Positions 45,076 through 54,366 of a stretch of 64,000 bases of DNA are shown piece by piece. The position numbers were made by a program, and so were the translations under genes. Source of the DNA: an alpha proteobacterium AAP38 (GTDB taxonomy: Bacteria; Pseudomonadota; Alphaproteobacteria; Azospirillales; Azospirillaceae); NCBI GenBank assembly GCA_001296005.1, contig LJHR01000007.1, positions 1-64,000 on the forward strand, read 5' to 3'. Under the pieces are notes generated by a model that saw only the letters and a program-made list of their open reading frames with translations, made no database searches and was not told where the DNA came from. The first letter of the stretch is position 1, and each line of letters starts with the position of its first letter.

Positions 45076-45639
45076 ATGACTGATGAGACCGGCGGCATCG
45101 CCCGCCGCCCCGTGCTGCAATCGGTCCTTGGACTGGCCGTGGGTGTTGCCACCGCCGGACTGCCGGCAGCGGCAACAACGCCGGCAGAGGGCCGGCCCGG
45201 CGATTTCAATTTCCTGGCCGGCGAATGGCGGATCAGCCATCGCCGTCTGAAGCCGGAGACGGGCGAATGGGATGAGTTCACGGGCGAGGCCACCTGCTGG
45301 ACCATCCTGAACGGGGCCGGCAGCATCGAGGAACTGCGCATTCCTGCTCGCAACTTCGCCGGTGTGGGTATCCGCCTGTTCGAGACGGACCGGAAAATCT
45401 GGTCGGATTTCTGGGTGAACGCCAAAAGCGGGATGCTGACCACCCCCGGCCTGACCGGCATCTTCCGCAATGGCGAAGGCGTGTTCGAGGCAGACGAGAT
45501 GGATGGCGATCAGCCTATCAAGGTACGCGGCACCTGGGACCGCATCACGCCCAACAGCCACCGCTGGTATCAAACCGTCTCACACGACGGCGGCAAGACC
45601 TGGCAGGTGAACTGGACCATGGATTGGGTGCGGGCTTGA
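45076..45639 (+). CDS. DUF1579-like protein, exported
   Basis: 187 aa. The N-terminal region has RR followed by a hydrophobic stretch (VLQSVLGLAVGVATAGLPA), a possible Tat or Sec signal, so a periplasmic location is plausible. The mature part begins FNFLAGEWRISHRRLKPETG, the family hallmark, and continues with RGTWDRITPNSHRWYQTVS and DGGKTWQVNWTMDW. DUF1579 proteins have a lipocalin-like barrel of unknown function and are often encoded beside YafY/WYL regulators. GGAGGG precedes ATG 45076. Confidence 0.82.
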   Translation: MTDETGGIARRPVLQSVLGLAVGVATAGLPAAATTPAEGRPGDFNFLAGEWRISHRRLKPETGEWDEFTGEATCWTILNGAGSIEELRIPARNFAGVGIRLFETDRKIWSDFWVNAKSGMLTTPGLTGIFRNGEGVFEADEMDGDQPIKVRGTWDRITPNSHRWYQTVSHDGGKTWQVNWTMDWVRA

Positions 45640-45683
45640 GGCGGAAATGGGGCGCGGCGGATCAGGCCGCGCCCTCAAACGCA

Positions 45684-46484
45684 TCAGAATGTAAAGCGCA
45701 CGCTGGCCTTCACCGGCACCGACCAGCGGCTGCCGGTATTGTTGATGCTGGCCAGCCCCAGGCCACCAATATCGGCGTCATCATCATTCAGATCACCGGA
45801 ATAGCGCAGGCCCGTCTCCAGCCCCACCGACAGGGCCGGGGCCGCCTGCCACAGGAAGCCGATATCCAGACCCGCCCCCCAGACGGTGCTGTCGCCATAG
45901 AAGCGGACATTGTTCAGGGCAATGTTCGCATCGGGGATGGTGAAGGTGGCATTGATCTTATCCACCCACTGCACACTGGCCCGGCCCGCGACATAAGGAT
46001 GGAAATCCCCGCCATCGGTCAGGAAATAGCGGTAGCCCGCATCCAGGCCCCAGTATTTGTAATCATCAAAGCGGCCAAACACCGGCAGGGTGGTGTTCAG
46101 CGCCGGGACTGCGGCCCCGCCCACCTGCAACCGTCCGCCATCGGCCCAGCCATAGGTCAGGGCACCGAACAGTTCCGACTGTCGATCCAGGCCATAAGCA
46201 AACTCACCCTGCACGGCGTAGAGCGTGCCATAGACATCCTCGTAATCACGCGACTCAATCTGCAAGGTGGCGGCCACCCCGGCCAACGAGGGGTTCAGCG
46301 CTCCCAGATTGGCGACCGGCGCATTGGTGCCGCCATGGACATCACCGTCCAGAACAAATTCCGGCCCGCCGCTCAGGCTGAAGGATAATTCCCCCGCCTT
46401 GGGCGTGCCCGACGGGGCGGCCAGGGCGGGAAGGCAAAGCGCGGTGGCCAGGAAGGTACCGGCGGCAATGGCATTCTTGTTCAT
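45684..46484 (-). CDS. Outer-membrane beta-barrel protein
   Basis: 266 aa with a Sec signal peptide (about residues 1-22, ALA-AP). The alternating hydrophobic pattern has frequent aromatic girdle residues (YKYWGLDAGYRYFLTDGG) and a C-terminal Phe (KASVRFTF), as required for BAM recognition. It resembles small porin-like or OmpW-type proteins with eight to twelve strands, but I cannot place it in a named family. AAGGAG is eight bases before ATG 46484. The gene is transcribed alone from the 46485-46661 region. Confidence 0.78.
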   Translation of the reverse strand: MNKNAIAAGTFLATALCLPALAAPSGTPKAGELSFSLSGGPEFVLDGDVHGGTNAPVANLGALNPSLAGVAATLQIESRDYEDVYGTLYAVQGEFAYGLDRQSELFGALTYGWADGGRLQVGGAAVPALNTTLPVFGRFDDYKYWGLDAGYRYFLTDGGDFHPYVAGRASVQWVDKINATFTIPDANIALNNVRFYGDSTVWGAGLDIGFLWQAAPALSVGLETGLRYSGDLNDDDADIGGLGLASINNTGSRWSVPVKASVRFTF

Positions 46485-46661
46485 TATCGAAGCTCCTTGG
46501 AGGTCGGTTCCCTGGTGGCAACATGTGCGCACCTGTGCCGATCTCTACGGCGCCCCGATACGGGCGGATCAGACAACCAATGGCCTAAACGGCTCCGAAA
46601 ATTGGCGGGTCTTGACTTTCCCGAACCCCTACCCCCGGCATAATCCGGGTTGGAAACCGGG

Positions 46662-46874
46662 TTACCTCTTGATGCCCTCGTCGGTCAGCACCACCACCGG
46701 ATATCCGCGATATTCCGCCGGCGCCCCATGGTCGGGGCCTGCCACGCGCAGGAAGATGCGCCCTTCCCCGATGCCGGTGCCCACCACGGGGCGGCCCGCG
46801 TCCGTCAGTTCCTTGAACAGGGTGCGGGCGGCATCGGCGAGGGGGTGCTTTTCGGGAATCTGCGGATCGGTCAT
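46662..46874 (-). CDS. Small hypothetical protein
   Basis: 70 aa with no signal or membrane segment. The sequence (LADAARTLFKELTDAGRPVVGTG and GRIFLRVAGPDHG) has an amphipathic N-terminal helix followed by short strands, and composition like that of real genes. I recognise no domain. Longer in-frame starts up to 47003 have poor composition. Confidence 0.5.
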   Translation of the reverse strand: MTDPQIPEKHPLADAARTLFKELTDAGRPVVGTGIGEGRIFLRVAGPDHGAPAEYRGYPVVVLTDEGIKR

Positions 46875-47419
46875 GGGGCTTTTTGGGCTCTGATTGGGTC
46901 GGGCGACACTCTGCCCCACCCGCCAGACGGGGTCCAGCCCGGCTTTCAGACCCCGGCCCGGATGCAACCGTACCCCCCCGTCACCGCATAACAACGGTTC
47001 CATGCGTCGCTCGCAAAACCATCACGATGCGCAAGAACGACTTTGGTCGCGGGGCCAATTTCGGTAACGGCGTTACATAAATCATGGTAACCGGTTACCA
47101 TAAAAATGCTTACATCTTAATGCCTTATTCCCATTGGGGATTTTTGGTATCGGGAACAAAATTACCGGGTTCGCACTACAAAATTGGTACTGCGGGTGCC
47201 CGACCGATCCTGTCGCCCGCCACCGTCATTCCTTTCCGTCAGGCGGGAAAAGCCTTTCCGACCATGACGCGGCGCACCCGGAAAGCTTCACAAAGATTAC
47301 CGGATGCGTCATCGTGCGAAACCATAATGACGGCCGGCATAATCCTGAAACGGAACACCGGCACCCTGGGTCGCCTGCCGAGACTTTAGGAACTTTTCCA
47401 AGAGGGGGAATCGGATCGC
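46875..47419. other. Gene-poor, AT-richer region before pntAA
   Basis: About 545 bp without a supportable gene. The 47030-47190 part is clearly more AT-rich than the surroundings and contains the palindromes listed separately. The pnt promoter probably lies in the right half. Small ORFs here (for example 47084-47389) lack a ribosome binding site or recognisable composition. Confidence 0.5.
47063..47101. promoter_or_regulatory. LacI-type palindrome plus a second dyad
   Basis: ATGGTAACCGGTTACCAT (47084-47101) is a perfect palindrome with a central CG, as in LacI/GalR-family operators. Just upstream, GTAAC-GGC-GTTAC (47064-47076) is a related half-match. No LacI-family gene is in the window. 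Confidence 0.6.
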
Positions 47420-48577
47420 ATGAAAATCGCCATTCCGAAGGAGCGCCGGGCGCATGAGCTGCGTGTCGCAGCCACGCCGGATACGGTGCGCAAATATATC
47501 GGGCTGGGTTTCGAGGTTGTGGTGGAAACGGGCGCCGGCCTGGGTTCCGCCATTACCGATGATGCCTTCACCGCCGCCGGGGCGACCATCGCCGCCGACG
47601 TCACCAGCACCCTGACCGGTGCCGACATCATCCTGAAGGTTCAGCGTCCGCTGGCCGAGGGTGAGGGCGATGTGAATGAGCTGGCGCTGATCAAGGAAGG
47701 TGCCATCCTGATCGCCGGCCTGTCGCCCTATGGCGCGCCGGAAACGGTGGCCGCCTATGCCGCCGCCAAGATCGACGCCTTTGCCATGGAGTTCATGCCG
47801 CGCATCACCCGCGCACAAAGCATGGACATCCTGTCGAGCCAGTCGAACCTGGCTGGTTACCGCGCCGTGATCGAGGCCGCGAACGAGTTTGGCCGCGCCT
47901 TCCCCATGATGATGACCGCCGCCGGTACGGTTCCGCCGGCCCGTGCCCTGATCATGGGTGCCGGTGTCGCCGGTCTGCAGGCCATCGCGACCGCCAAGCG
48001 CTTGGGCGCCGTGGTGAGCGCCACTGACGTGCGTCCGGCCACCAAGGAACAGGTGGAATCTCTGGGCGGCACCTTCGTCGCCGTCATGGATGAGGAATTC
48101 CAGCAGGCACAGACCGCCGGCGGCTACGCCAAGGAAATGTCGAAAGAGTATCAGGCCAAGCAGGCGGCCCTGATTGCCGAGACGATCAAGAAGCAGGATA
48201 TCGTCATCACGACGGCCCTGATCCCCGGTCGCAAGGCCCCGATCCTGGTCACTGACGACATGCTGAAGACCATGAAGCAGGGCGCGATCCTGGTGGATCT
48301 GGCCTGTGAACAGGGTGGCAATGTCGAAGGCGCCGTGGCCGGTGAGGTCGTGGAAAAGTACGGCGTGAAGATCGTGGGCCGCATCAACATGCCGGGCCGC
48401 ATCGCCGTGGACGCCTCCGCGCTGTATGCCAAGAACCTGCTGAACTTCATCACGCCCTTCGTGGACAAGGACACGAAGACGCTGAAGATGAATTGGGAAG
48501 ATGACGTGGTGAAGGGCACGGGCCTGACCCGTGACGGCGCTGTTGTCCACCCGTCGTTCAACAAGCCCGCCGCCTGA
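47420..48577 (+). CDS. pntAA: NAD(P) transhydrogenase alpha-1 subunit (domain I, NAD(H)-binding)
   Basis: 385 aa, equal to the soluble dI subunit of Rhodospirillum rubrum. It begins [20 protein letters not shown] (Ala-DH/PNT N-terminal domain). The Rossmann motif [19 protein letters not shown] lies at about residues 176-194. [17 protein letters not shown] is the conserved segment contacting NAD. It works with PntAB and PntB in proton-driven reduction of NADP+ by NADH. It is the first gene of a three-gene operon. Confidence 0.96.
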   Translation: MKIAIPKERRAHELRVAATPDTVRKYIGLGFEVVVETGAGLGSAITDDAFTAAGATIAADVTSTLTGADIILKVQRPLAEGEGDVNELALIKEGAILIAGLSPYGAPETVAAYAAAKIDAFAMEFMPRITRAQSMDILSSQSNLAGYRAVIEAANEFGRAFPMMMTAAGTVPPARALIMGAGVAGLQAIATAKRLGAVVSATDVRPATKEQVESLGGTFVAVMDEEFQQAQTAGGYAKEMSKEYQAKQAALIAETIKKQDIVITTALIPGRKAPILVTDDMLKTMKQGAILVDLACEQGGNVEGAVAGEVVEKYGVKIVGRINMPGRIAVDASALYAKNLLNFITPFVDKDTKTLKMNWEDDVVKGTGLTRDGAVVHPSFNKPAA

Positions 48578-48588
48578 GGAGCCAGATA

Positions 48589-49017
48589 ATGATCCTTGCC
48601 AATGCGGACAGCGGTGCGGAACTGCTGAACAATCTGGATGCCGCGCGTGAGCAGGCAGTCCAATTGACCGAACGCATTTCGATGCTGGAGGCGCAGCTTG
48701 CCAATGCTGGCGGCATGCCCTTCATCGTCATCGGCCTGACCGTCTTCGTGCTGGCCTGCTTCGTGGGCTATTACGTCGTCTGGAAGGTGACGCCGGCCCT
48801 GCACTCCCCCCTGATGGCCGTGACCAACGCTGTGTCGTCGGTGATCATCGTCGGTGCGTTGATCGCTACCGGTGCCGCCGATAACGGCCTGTCCGCCCTG
48901 ATGGGTTTCCTGGCCATCGTGCTGGCCAGCGTCAACATCTTCGGCGGCTTCATGGTCACACAGCGCATGCTGTCCATGTACAAGAAGAAGGCGCCATCCG
49001 GCGCCGCCAAGAAGTGA
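48589..49017 (+). CDS. pntAB: NAD(P) transhydrogenase alpha-2 subunit (membrane)
   Basis: 142 aa with an N-terminal amphipathic helix and four TM segments (about residues 42-65, 71-88, 94-110 and 112-128). [19 protein letters not shown] is the family signature of the membrane half. GAGGAG precedes the ATG, 11 bp after pntAA. Confidence 0.95.
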   Translation: MILANADSGAELLNNLDAAREQAVQLTERISMLEAQLANAGGMPFIVIGLTVFVLACFVGYYVVWKVTPALHSPLMAVTNAVSSVIIVGALIATGAADNGLSALMGFLAIVLASVNIFGGFMVTQRMLSMYKKKAPSGAAKK

Positions 49018-49033
49018 TCGGGGAGGAACCATA

Positions 49034-50464
49034 ATGCTCGTCACCGCATCGCTTCTCTATCTCGCCTCCGGCGTGCTGTTCATCCTGGCCCTGCGTGGCC
49101 TGTCCAGCCCGGAAACCGCCCAGACCGGCAACCGTTTCGGCATGATCGGCATGGCGCTGGCCATCGTCACCACGCTGATCGCCCTGCCGGCGCTCACCGG
49201 CAAGTCGCTGGAATTCACGCGTCTGGTCATGATCGTGGCCGGCATTGCCATAGGCGGTGCCGCCGGTATGGTCATTGCCAAGCGCATCCAGATGACCCAG
49301 CTGCCGCAGCTGGTGGCCGCCTTCCACTCCCTGGTGGGTCTGGCCGCCGTGTTCGTGGCCGGTGCCGCCTTCTACTCGCCCGAAAGCTTCAATATCGGCA
49401 AGACCGGCGACATCCATGTCGGCTCGCTGATTGAAATGAGCCTGGGCGTGGCCATCGGCGCCATCACCTTCACCGGCTCCGTGGTCGCCTTCCTGAAGCT
49501 GGATGGTCGCGTCAGCGGCAAGCCGCTGGTGTTCGGTGGTCAGCACATGCTGAATGCCGGCCTGGGTATCGCGCTGGTCGCCCTGATCATCCTGCTCTGC
49601 ATCACGCAGTCGCCGCTGCTGTTCTGGATCATCGTCATCCTGGCCCTGGCGCTGGGTCTGCTGTTGATCCTGCCCATCGGTGGTGCTGACATGCCCGTGG
49701 TTGTGTCCATGCTGAACAGCTATTCCGGCTGGGCGGCGGCGGGCATCGGCTTCACTTTGCAGAACAATCTGCTGATCATCACCGGCAGCCTTGTCGGTGC
49801 CTCAGGCGCCATCCTGTCCTACATCATGTGTAAGGGCATGAACCGCTCGATCATCAACGTCATCCTGGGTGGTTTCGGTGGTGATGCCGCCGCTGGTGCC
49901 GCCGCCGGTGGTGCTGCCATCGACCGCAGCTTCAAGGCCGGTTCCGCCGACGACGCCGCCTTCATCATGAAGAACGCCTCCAAGGTGATCGTGGTCCCCG
50001 GCTATGGCATGGCCGTGGCCCAGGCCCAGCACGCGCTGCGCGAAATGGGCGACCTGCTGAAGAAGGAAGGCGTGGAGGTGAAGTACGCCATCCACCCCGT
50101 CGCGGGCCGCATGCCCGGCCACATGAACGTGCTGCTGGCAGAAGCCAACGTGCCTTATGATGAGGTGTTCGAGCTGGACGAAATCAACCGCGATTTCGGT
50201 CAGGCCGACGTGGCCTATGTCATCGGCGCCAACGACGTGACCAACCCCGCCGCCAAGACCGACCCGGCCAGCCCCATCTTCGGCATGCCGATCCTGGATG
50301 TGGAAAAGGCCAAGACGGTGCTGTTCATCAAGCGGTCGATGGGTGCCGGTTACGCCGGTGTCGAAAACGAACTCTTCTTCCGTCCCAACACCATGATGCT
50401 GTTGGGCGACGCCAAGAAAGTGACCGAAGAGATCGTGAAGAACCTGTCGGGCAGCGGGCACTGA
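49034..50464 (+). CDS. pntB: NAD(P) transhydrogenase beta subunit (membrane and NADP(H)-binding dIII)
   Basis: 476 aa. Eight or nine TM segments at about residues 1-270 are followed by domain III. The NADP-binding Rossmann segment [16 protein letters not shown] is near residues 318-333, then [42 protein letters not shown] is the conserved lid/loop region, and [15 protein letters not shown] lies near the end. GGGGAGGA precedes the ATG. A strong terminator closes the operon. Confidence 0.96.
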   Translation: MLVTASLLYLASGVLFILALRGLSSPETAQTGNRFGMIGMALAIVTTLIALPALTGKSLEFTRLVMIVAGIAIGGAAGMVIAKRIQMTQLPQLVAAFHSLVGLAAVFVAGAAFYSPESFNIGKTGDIHVGSLIEMSLGVAIGAITFTGSVVAFLKLDGRVSGKPLVFGGQHMLNAGLGIALVALIILLCITQSPLLFWIIVILALALGLLLILPIGGADMPVVVSMLNSYSGWAAAGIGFTLQNNLLIITGSLVGASGAILSYIMCKGMNRSIINVILGGFGGDAAAGAAAGGAAIDRSFKAGSADDAAFIMKNASKVIVVPGYGMAVAQAQHALREMGDLLKKEGVEVKYAIHPVAGRMPGHMNVLLAEANVPYDEVFELDEINRDFGQADVAYVIGANDVTNPAAKTDPASPIFGMPILDVEKAKTVLFIKRSMGAGYAGVENELFFRPNTMMLLGDAKKVTEEIVKNLSGSGH

Positions 50465-50496
50465 TCGCCGCTGACTGATTGACAGGAAGTAAGGAA

Positions 50497-50524
50497 GGGC
50501 CGCCCTGCAAAGGGCGGCCCTTTT
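50497..50524 (+). terminator. Rho-independent terminator of the pnt operon
   Basis: A 10-bp stem GGGCCGCCCT / AGGGCGGCCC with a GCAA tetraloop, followed by TTTT, 32 nt after the pntB stop codon. Confidence 0.93.
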
Positions 50525-50620
50525 CCGTTGGCGGCTGGCGCGGGGCGGGGATGAAGGAAGGCAGGGTTGAGAATATGTGCCTCTCTGGCCTGCGCCGGGG
50601 AGGCAATTTCTAAGTTCCAA

Positions 50621-50699
50621 GCGACCGCTTGTTTAAGGTTAGAGCCACAAACTTAAATATAACTGTGGATAACTGATCCTTATTAAACTTTACGGTCGC
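50621..50699. repeat. AT-rich triple-nested dyad with a DnaA-box sequence
   Basis: Three perfect arm pairs are nested: GCGACCG (50621) with CGGTCGC (50693), GTTTAA (50631) with TTAAAC (50683), and CCACA (50645) with TGTGG (50664). The central TGTGGATAA (50664-50672) is an exact DnaA-box sequence. The element is far more AT-rich than its surroundings and lies just past the stop codon of the minus-strand binding-protein gene. Confidence 0.55.
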
Positions 50700-50704
50700 C
50701 CCGC

Positions 50705-52267
50705 TCACTTCGGTGCCAGATACCGCACGGGGTGGCTATCGCGCAGATTGTCGATCCAGCCGGTGACGTGCGGGGCGACAAGGTGGCGGCTGGTGGCGAA
50801 GGTGACGGGCATTAGGGCCGCGTCGGACAGCAGCAAACCCTCGGCCCGCTGCAACGCCTGGGCAAAATCGGCACGGCTGGCGGCACTGTCGGCGACGGCC
50901 ATGGCCGCGTCGAAGTCGGGGTTCTGATAGCCGTTGCCGTTGCGCTGTTCCCGGCTGCGCATGATTTCCAGATACTTCTCCGGGAAGACCCAGAACCATT
51001 CGCGCAGCATCAGGTCGGGATAGGAACCATCCCGCATCCGTCCCAGGACCACCTTGGATTCCTGGTTTTCCAGCAGCGTCTTCACGCCCAGTACCGACTG
51101 CCAGCGGGCGGCGATGGCGACGGCCATCTGCTTGTTCGCCTCCTTCGTTGCATAAAGCAGCGTCAGGGTCAGGGGCCGGTCGGGGCCGTACCCGGCCTGG
51201 GCATAGAGATCGCGGGCCAGCGCGTCACGCGCATCCTGTGTCCAGGCGGCCTGGGCCGGCAGGGCCGGCGCATAATCGGGCAGGCCCGGCGGCACGAAGG
51301 TGAAGGCCGGTTCCCCGTCGCGCAGGATGCGCCGGGCAATCCCCTCCCGGTCGATGGTCAGCGACAGGGCCAGACGCAGGGCGCGGTTCGATTTCCACGG
51401 CTCCCGCCGCAGGTTGGGCGCGATGAAATTGATGCCGGCACGCGGGGCCAGACGGAATTCGGCGGGCAGGTTCTCGCGCACCCAGTCGATCTGGCTGGGC
51501 GGCACCGTCTCCGTAATATCCAGCTCACCGGCCCGGAACCGGCGCAGCTCTGCCTGCGTATCCTCGGTCGCATAGAACCGCACCCTGTCATAGGCGACCC
51601 CTGCAGTGCCATGGAAATGCGGATTGCGGGCCACCGTCACATGTGACTGCGGCACCTGTTCCACCAGCATGTAGGCGCCGTTGGAGACAAGGTTGCCGGC
51701 CCGCGCGAACCCATCGCCATATTTCTCCACACTGGCCCGGTGCACGGGATATGTCGCGCGGTGATAAAGATAATCCGTGAAATTGGGCTTTGGCGCCTTC
51801 AATCGGACCTGCAAGGTGCGGTCATCCAGCGCCACCACGCCCAGACTGTCGGGCGGCAGCCGACCAGCCGCAATCTCCTCGGCATTCTGGACCGGATAAA
51901 GGAAATCCGCGAACAGCGGGCGGGTGGCCGGGTCCACGGCGCGGCGCCAGGACCAGACGAAATCCGCCGCCGTCACGGCACTGCCATCGGACCAGCGGCC
52001 ATCGGCGCGCAGATGGAAGGTGTAGGTCAGCCCATCCTCACTGACGGTCCAGCGCTCCGCCGCGCCCGGCACCATGCGGCCCGCCGCATCGGGTGTCAGC
52101 AGCCCTTCGAACAGGGATGTCAGGATACGGCTGTCCCCGGCACCCACGGCCCGATGCGGGTCCAGGCTTTCACTGTCGGGACCATTGCCAACACGCAGCA
52201 CCGTCTCTGCCGCCACAGGCAGCGCACAGAACAGGCAGAATAGCAAAGGCAGAAGGCGGCGCAGCAT
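50705..52267 (-). CDS. Oligopeptide ABC transporter substrate-binding protein (OppA/MppA type)
   Basis: 520 aa with a signal peptide (about residues 1-20, VAA-ET). The SBP_bac_5 features are LRVGNGPDSESLDPHRAVG, LFEGLLTPDAAGRMVPGAAERW and LRADGRWSDGSAVTAADFVWSWRRAVDP, which are close to OppA rather than to the oligosaccharide-like protein at 26880. It stands alone with no permease or ATPase genes, so it must use a transporter encoded elsewhere. ATG 52267 follows AGGGG. Peptides or murein tripeptide are likely ligands. Confidence 0.9.
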   Translation of the reverse strand: MLRRLLPLLFCLFCALPVAAETVLRVGNGPDSESLDPHRAVGAGDSRILTSLFEGLLTPDAAGRMVPGAAERWTVSEDGLTYTFHLRADGRWSDGSAVTAADFVWSWRRAVDPATRPLFADFLYPVQNAEEIAAGRLPPDSLGVVALDDRTLQVRLKAPKPNFTDYLYHRATYPVHRASVEKYGDGFARAGNLVSNGAYMLVEQVPQSHVTVARNPHFHGTAGVAYDRVRFYATEDTQAELRRFRAGELDITETVPPSQIDWVRENLPAEFRLAPRAGINFIAPNLRREPWKSNRALRLALSLTIDREGIARRILRDGEPAFTFVPPGLPDYAPALPAQAAWTQDARDALARDLYAQAGYGPDRPLTLTLLYATKEANKQMAVAIAARWQSVLGVKTLLENQESKVVLGRMRDGSYPDLMLREWFWVFPEKYLEIMRSREQRNGNGYQNPDFDAAMAVADSAASRADFAQALQRAEGLLLSDAALMPVTFATSRHLVAPHVTGWIDNLRDSHPVRYLAPK

Positions 52268-52383
52268 CGTCGGCCCCTGGTCCACAATAGAAACCTGCGG
52301 GCAGAGTGGCCCTTATGGCCCTCAAAGTCGAGTGTGCGCTGCGGCGAGGCGGCATTCCGTCCGGATGCTTGGGCGATGTCCTG

Positions 52384-54315
52384 TCAGGTCTGGGGCTGCA
52401 CGATTAGCCGCCAGACATCGACAAGCGCCACCCGCCCCCGCAGGGAGAAGGCGCCGATGGGGGCCAGGGGCATGTCGATGGTGCAATTACCGGCGGCGCG
52501 GACCGTATCGTCGCTGACCAGCACGACATAGCATTCATCGCCCATCATCTCCCCACCCAGCGCCTCCAGACGGGCCGCCGTGTTCACGGTGTCACCGACG
52601 ATGGTGTAGTTGATGCGGGTCGCAGCCCCGATATTACCGACAATCACGGGGCCGGAATGCACACCGACGCGTAGGCAGACGGGCGGACGCCCGGCGACGC
52701 GGGCCTCTTCCGCCTCCTCCGCTACCACGCTGGCGATGGCATGGGCGGCACGCAGGGCGCGGGCGGCATGGTCGGGCTGTTCATCGGGCGCTCCCCAGAA
52801 GGCCATGACGGCATCGCCGATGAACTTGTCCACGGTCCCGCCCTCGGCCTCGATACAGGCGGCGATGCGAGTGAAATGCCGGTTCAGCCAGTCTGCCGTC
52901 TCCTGGGGCGACATCTTTTCCGCCATGGCGGAGAAACCCTTGATGTCGGTGAACAGGACCGTCACCTCCCGTTCTTCCGACGGGATTTCGGATTGCGCGC
53001 CGTCGCGCCGGATCAGGCGCAGGACCAGCGATTTCGGCACATAGGTCTCAAACCAGCGCAGGCCACTGATCATGGCGTTGAAGGCGGCGGCGGCGTCCGC
53101 CACCTCCCGGAACCGGCTGTCGGGCAGACGCGGCACATTCTGGAAATCCAGGTCGCGCAGGGCAACGGCAGCCCCGGACAGCAGGCGGATGCGCCGGCTG
53201 ATCATCTTGCCCACGACCATGGCGGCCAGAACCGACCCGATCAGGATGCTGAACCCGACGATCAGCAGATGCTGGAACCGTTCGATCTCGCGGTCCACAT
53301 CCTCTTCCCGCATCACCGCGACCAAGGTAAAGGGATGCTCGCCATAGTCGGAGATGGAACGCAGCAGATAGAAATACGAGACGCCATCCACCTCCGCCTG
53401 CCGGAACTGCACATCACTGCGCCGTTCATGCACGCGGGTATCGATCTTCTTGCCTTCGTTCCATTTCGCCAGCTTGGTCCCCACCCCATCGGGTCCGATG
53501 ACGGACCAGATGGCGGCGGCGATGGGGTCGCCCACTTCCTCCAGGGTCGGCAGGGGCGGACGACCCGTGACCTTGGAGAAGTCGAACTTGCGTTCCGCCA
53601 ACGCCGGGTGGGCCAGGACATAATGATCATCGAACAGGATGAAGGCGGAGATATCGTTTTCCATGCCCTTGTCGGCGTCCCGCAGGAAGCGCGACAGGCC
53701 GTTGAAGCCCACGACCGACGCGACGGCGCCGATGAACTGCCCATCCTTGCGCAGCGGGCCCTGCACCGGCATCACGGTGGTGGCGATCTCGTCGGCCCAG
53801 ATCGGGTCCAGCCAATGCGGCGACCCGGTCTTCAGAACATCGGCCAGGATCTCCGCCGCGTCAGCCGGCTTGTCCATGGAAAATGCCGATTCGGTGTTGA
53901 CCATGCGGGTGGCGCCCAACAGCCTGCCATCTTCTGCCCGCAGCACGCCGATGCCCGCCACCTGCGGCGTGGCGGCCAGCGCCCCGCGCGTCAGCGTCTC
54001 GATCCGATCCTGATCCTGGATCGAGACCTGCCCCATGGCCAGCAGGTTGGTCAGATAATCCACCTGATTGCGGGCCGGGTCGAGCTGGGCACGTACCCGC
54101 GCCTCCACCATGTTCATGGCCAGCTCGGCCTTGTCGGCCAGCAGATTGTAAGTGTTGCGGCCCGATGTCTGCACGCCCAGCCAGAAGACGCTGGCCACCG
54201 CTACCAGCATCAACCCGCCGAAACCCAGCGTCAGGACAAGGGTGATAGGCAGGCGCCAGCGGCCTTTACGGGCGGTCGCCTCTTCACATCCGGGCAGGGT
54301 CAGCATGGTCTTCAT
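52384..54315 (-). CDS. Membrane-bound class III adenylate cyclase
   Basis: 643 aa. TM1 (about 24-49), extracytoplasmic Cache-like sensor (50-345), TM2 (349-370), HAMP-like linker (370-425) and cyclase domain (about 450-583). All catalytic residues expected for class IIIb are present: metal-binding Asp457 (FTDIKGFSA) and Asp501 (DKFIGDAVMAFWG), adenine-selecting Lys497 and Thr571 (NYTIVGD), and transition-state Asn578 and Arg582 (DTVNTAARLE). It should therefore make cAMP, not cGMP, in response to an external signal. It is the last of three minus-strand genes, 51 bp after the M48 protease gene and downstream of a cyclic-nucleotide-binding protein. Confidence 0.93.
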   Translation of the reverse strand: MKTMLTLPGCEEATARKGRWRLPITLVLTLGFGGLMLVAVASVFWLGVQTSGRNTYNLLADKAELAMNMVEARVRAQLDPARNQVDYLTNLLAMGQVSIQDQDRIETLTRGALAATPQVAGIGVLRAEDGRLLGATRMVNTESAFSMDKPADAAEILADVLKTGSPHWLDPIWADEIATTVMPVQGPLRKDGQFIGAVASVVGFNGLSRFLRDADKGMENDISAFILFDDHYVLAHPALAERKFDFSKVTGRPPLPTLEEVGDPIAAAIWSVIGPDGVGTKLAKWNEGKKIDTRVHERRSDVQFRQAEVDGVSYFYLLRSISDYGEHPFTLVAVMREEDVDREIERFQHLLIVGFSILIGSVLAAMVVGKMISRRIRLLSGAAVALRDLDFQNVPRLPDSRFREVADAAAAFNAMISGLRWFETYVPKSLVLRLIRRDGAQSEIPSEEREVTVLFTDIKGFSAMAEKMSPQETADWLNRHFTRIAACIEAEGGTVDKFIGDAVMAFWGAPDEQPDHAARALRAAHAIASVVAEEAEEARVAGRPPVCLRVGVHSGPVIVGNIGAATRINYTIVGDTVNTAARLEALGGEMMGDECYVVLVSDDTVRAAGNCTIDMPLAPIGAFSLRGRVALVDVWRLIVQPQT

Positions 54316-54366
54316 AGGCGCGGACGGTACAGGAGCGGGGGTAGGCCGGCAATAACCGGCCCTGTC

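Noticed and set aside
47084-47389. A 101-codon ORF before pntAA
   Set aside because: It starts inside the LacI-type palindrome, has no ribosome binding site, and its composition and sequence resemble no protein family.
50664-50672. DnaA box suggesting a replication origin
   Set aside because: Only one exact box is visible, without a box cluster or neighbours such as hemE, dnaA, parAB or repABC.
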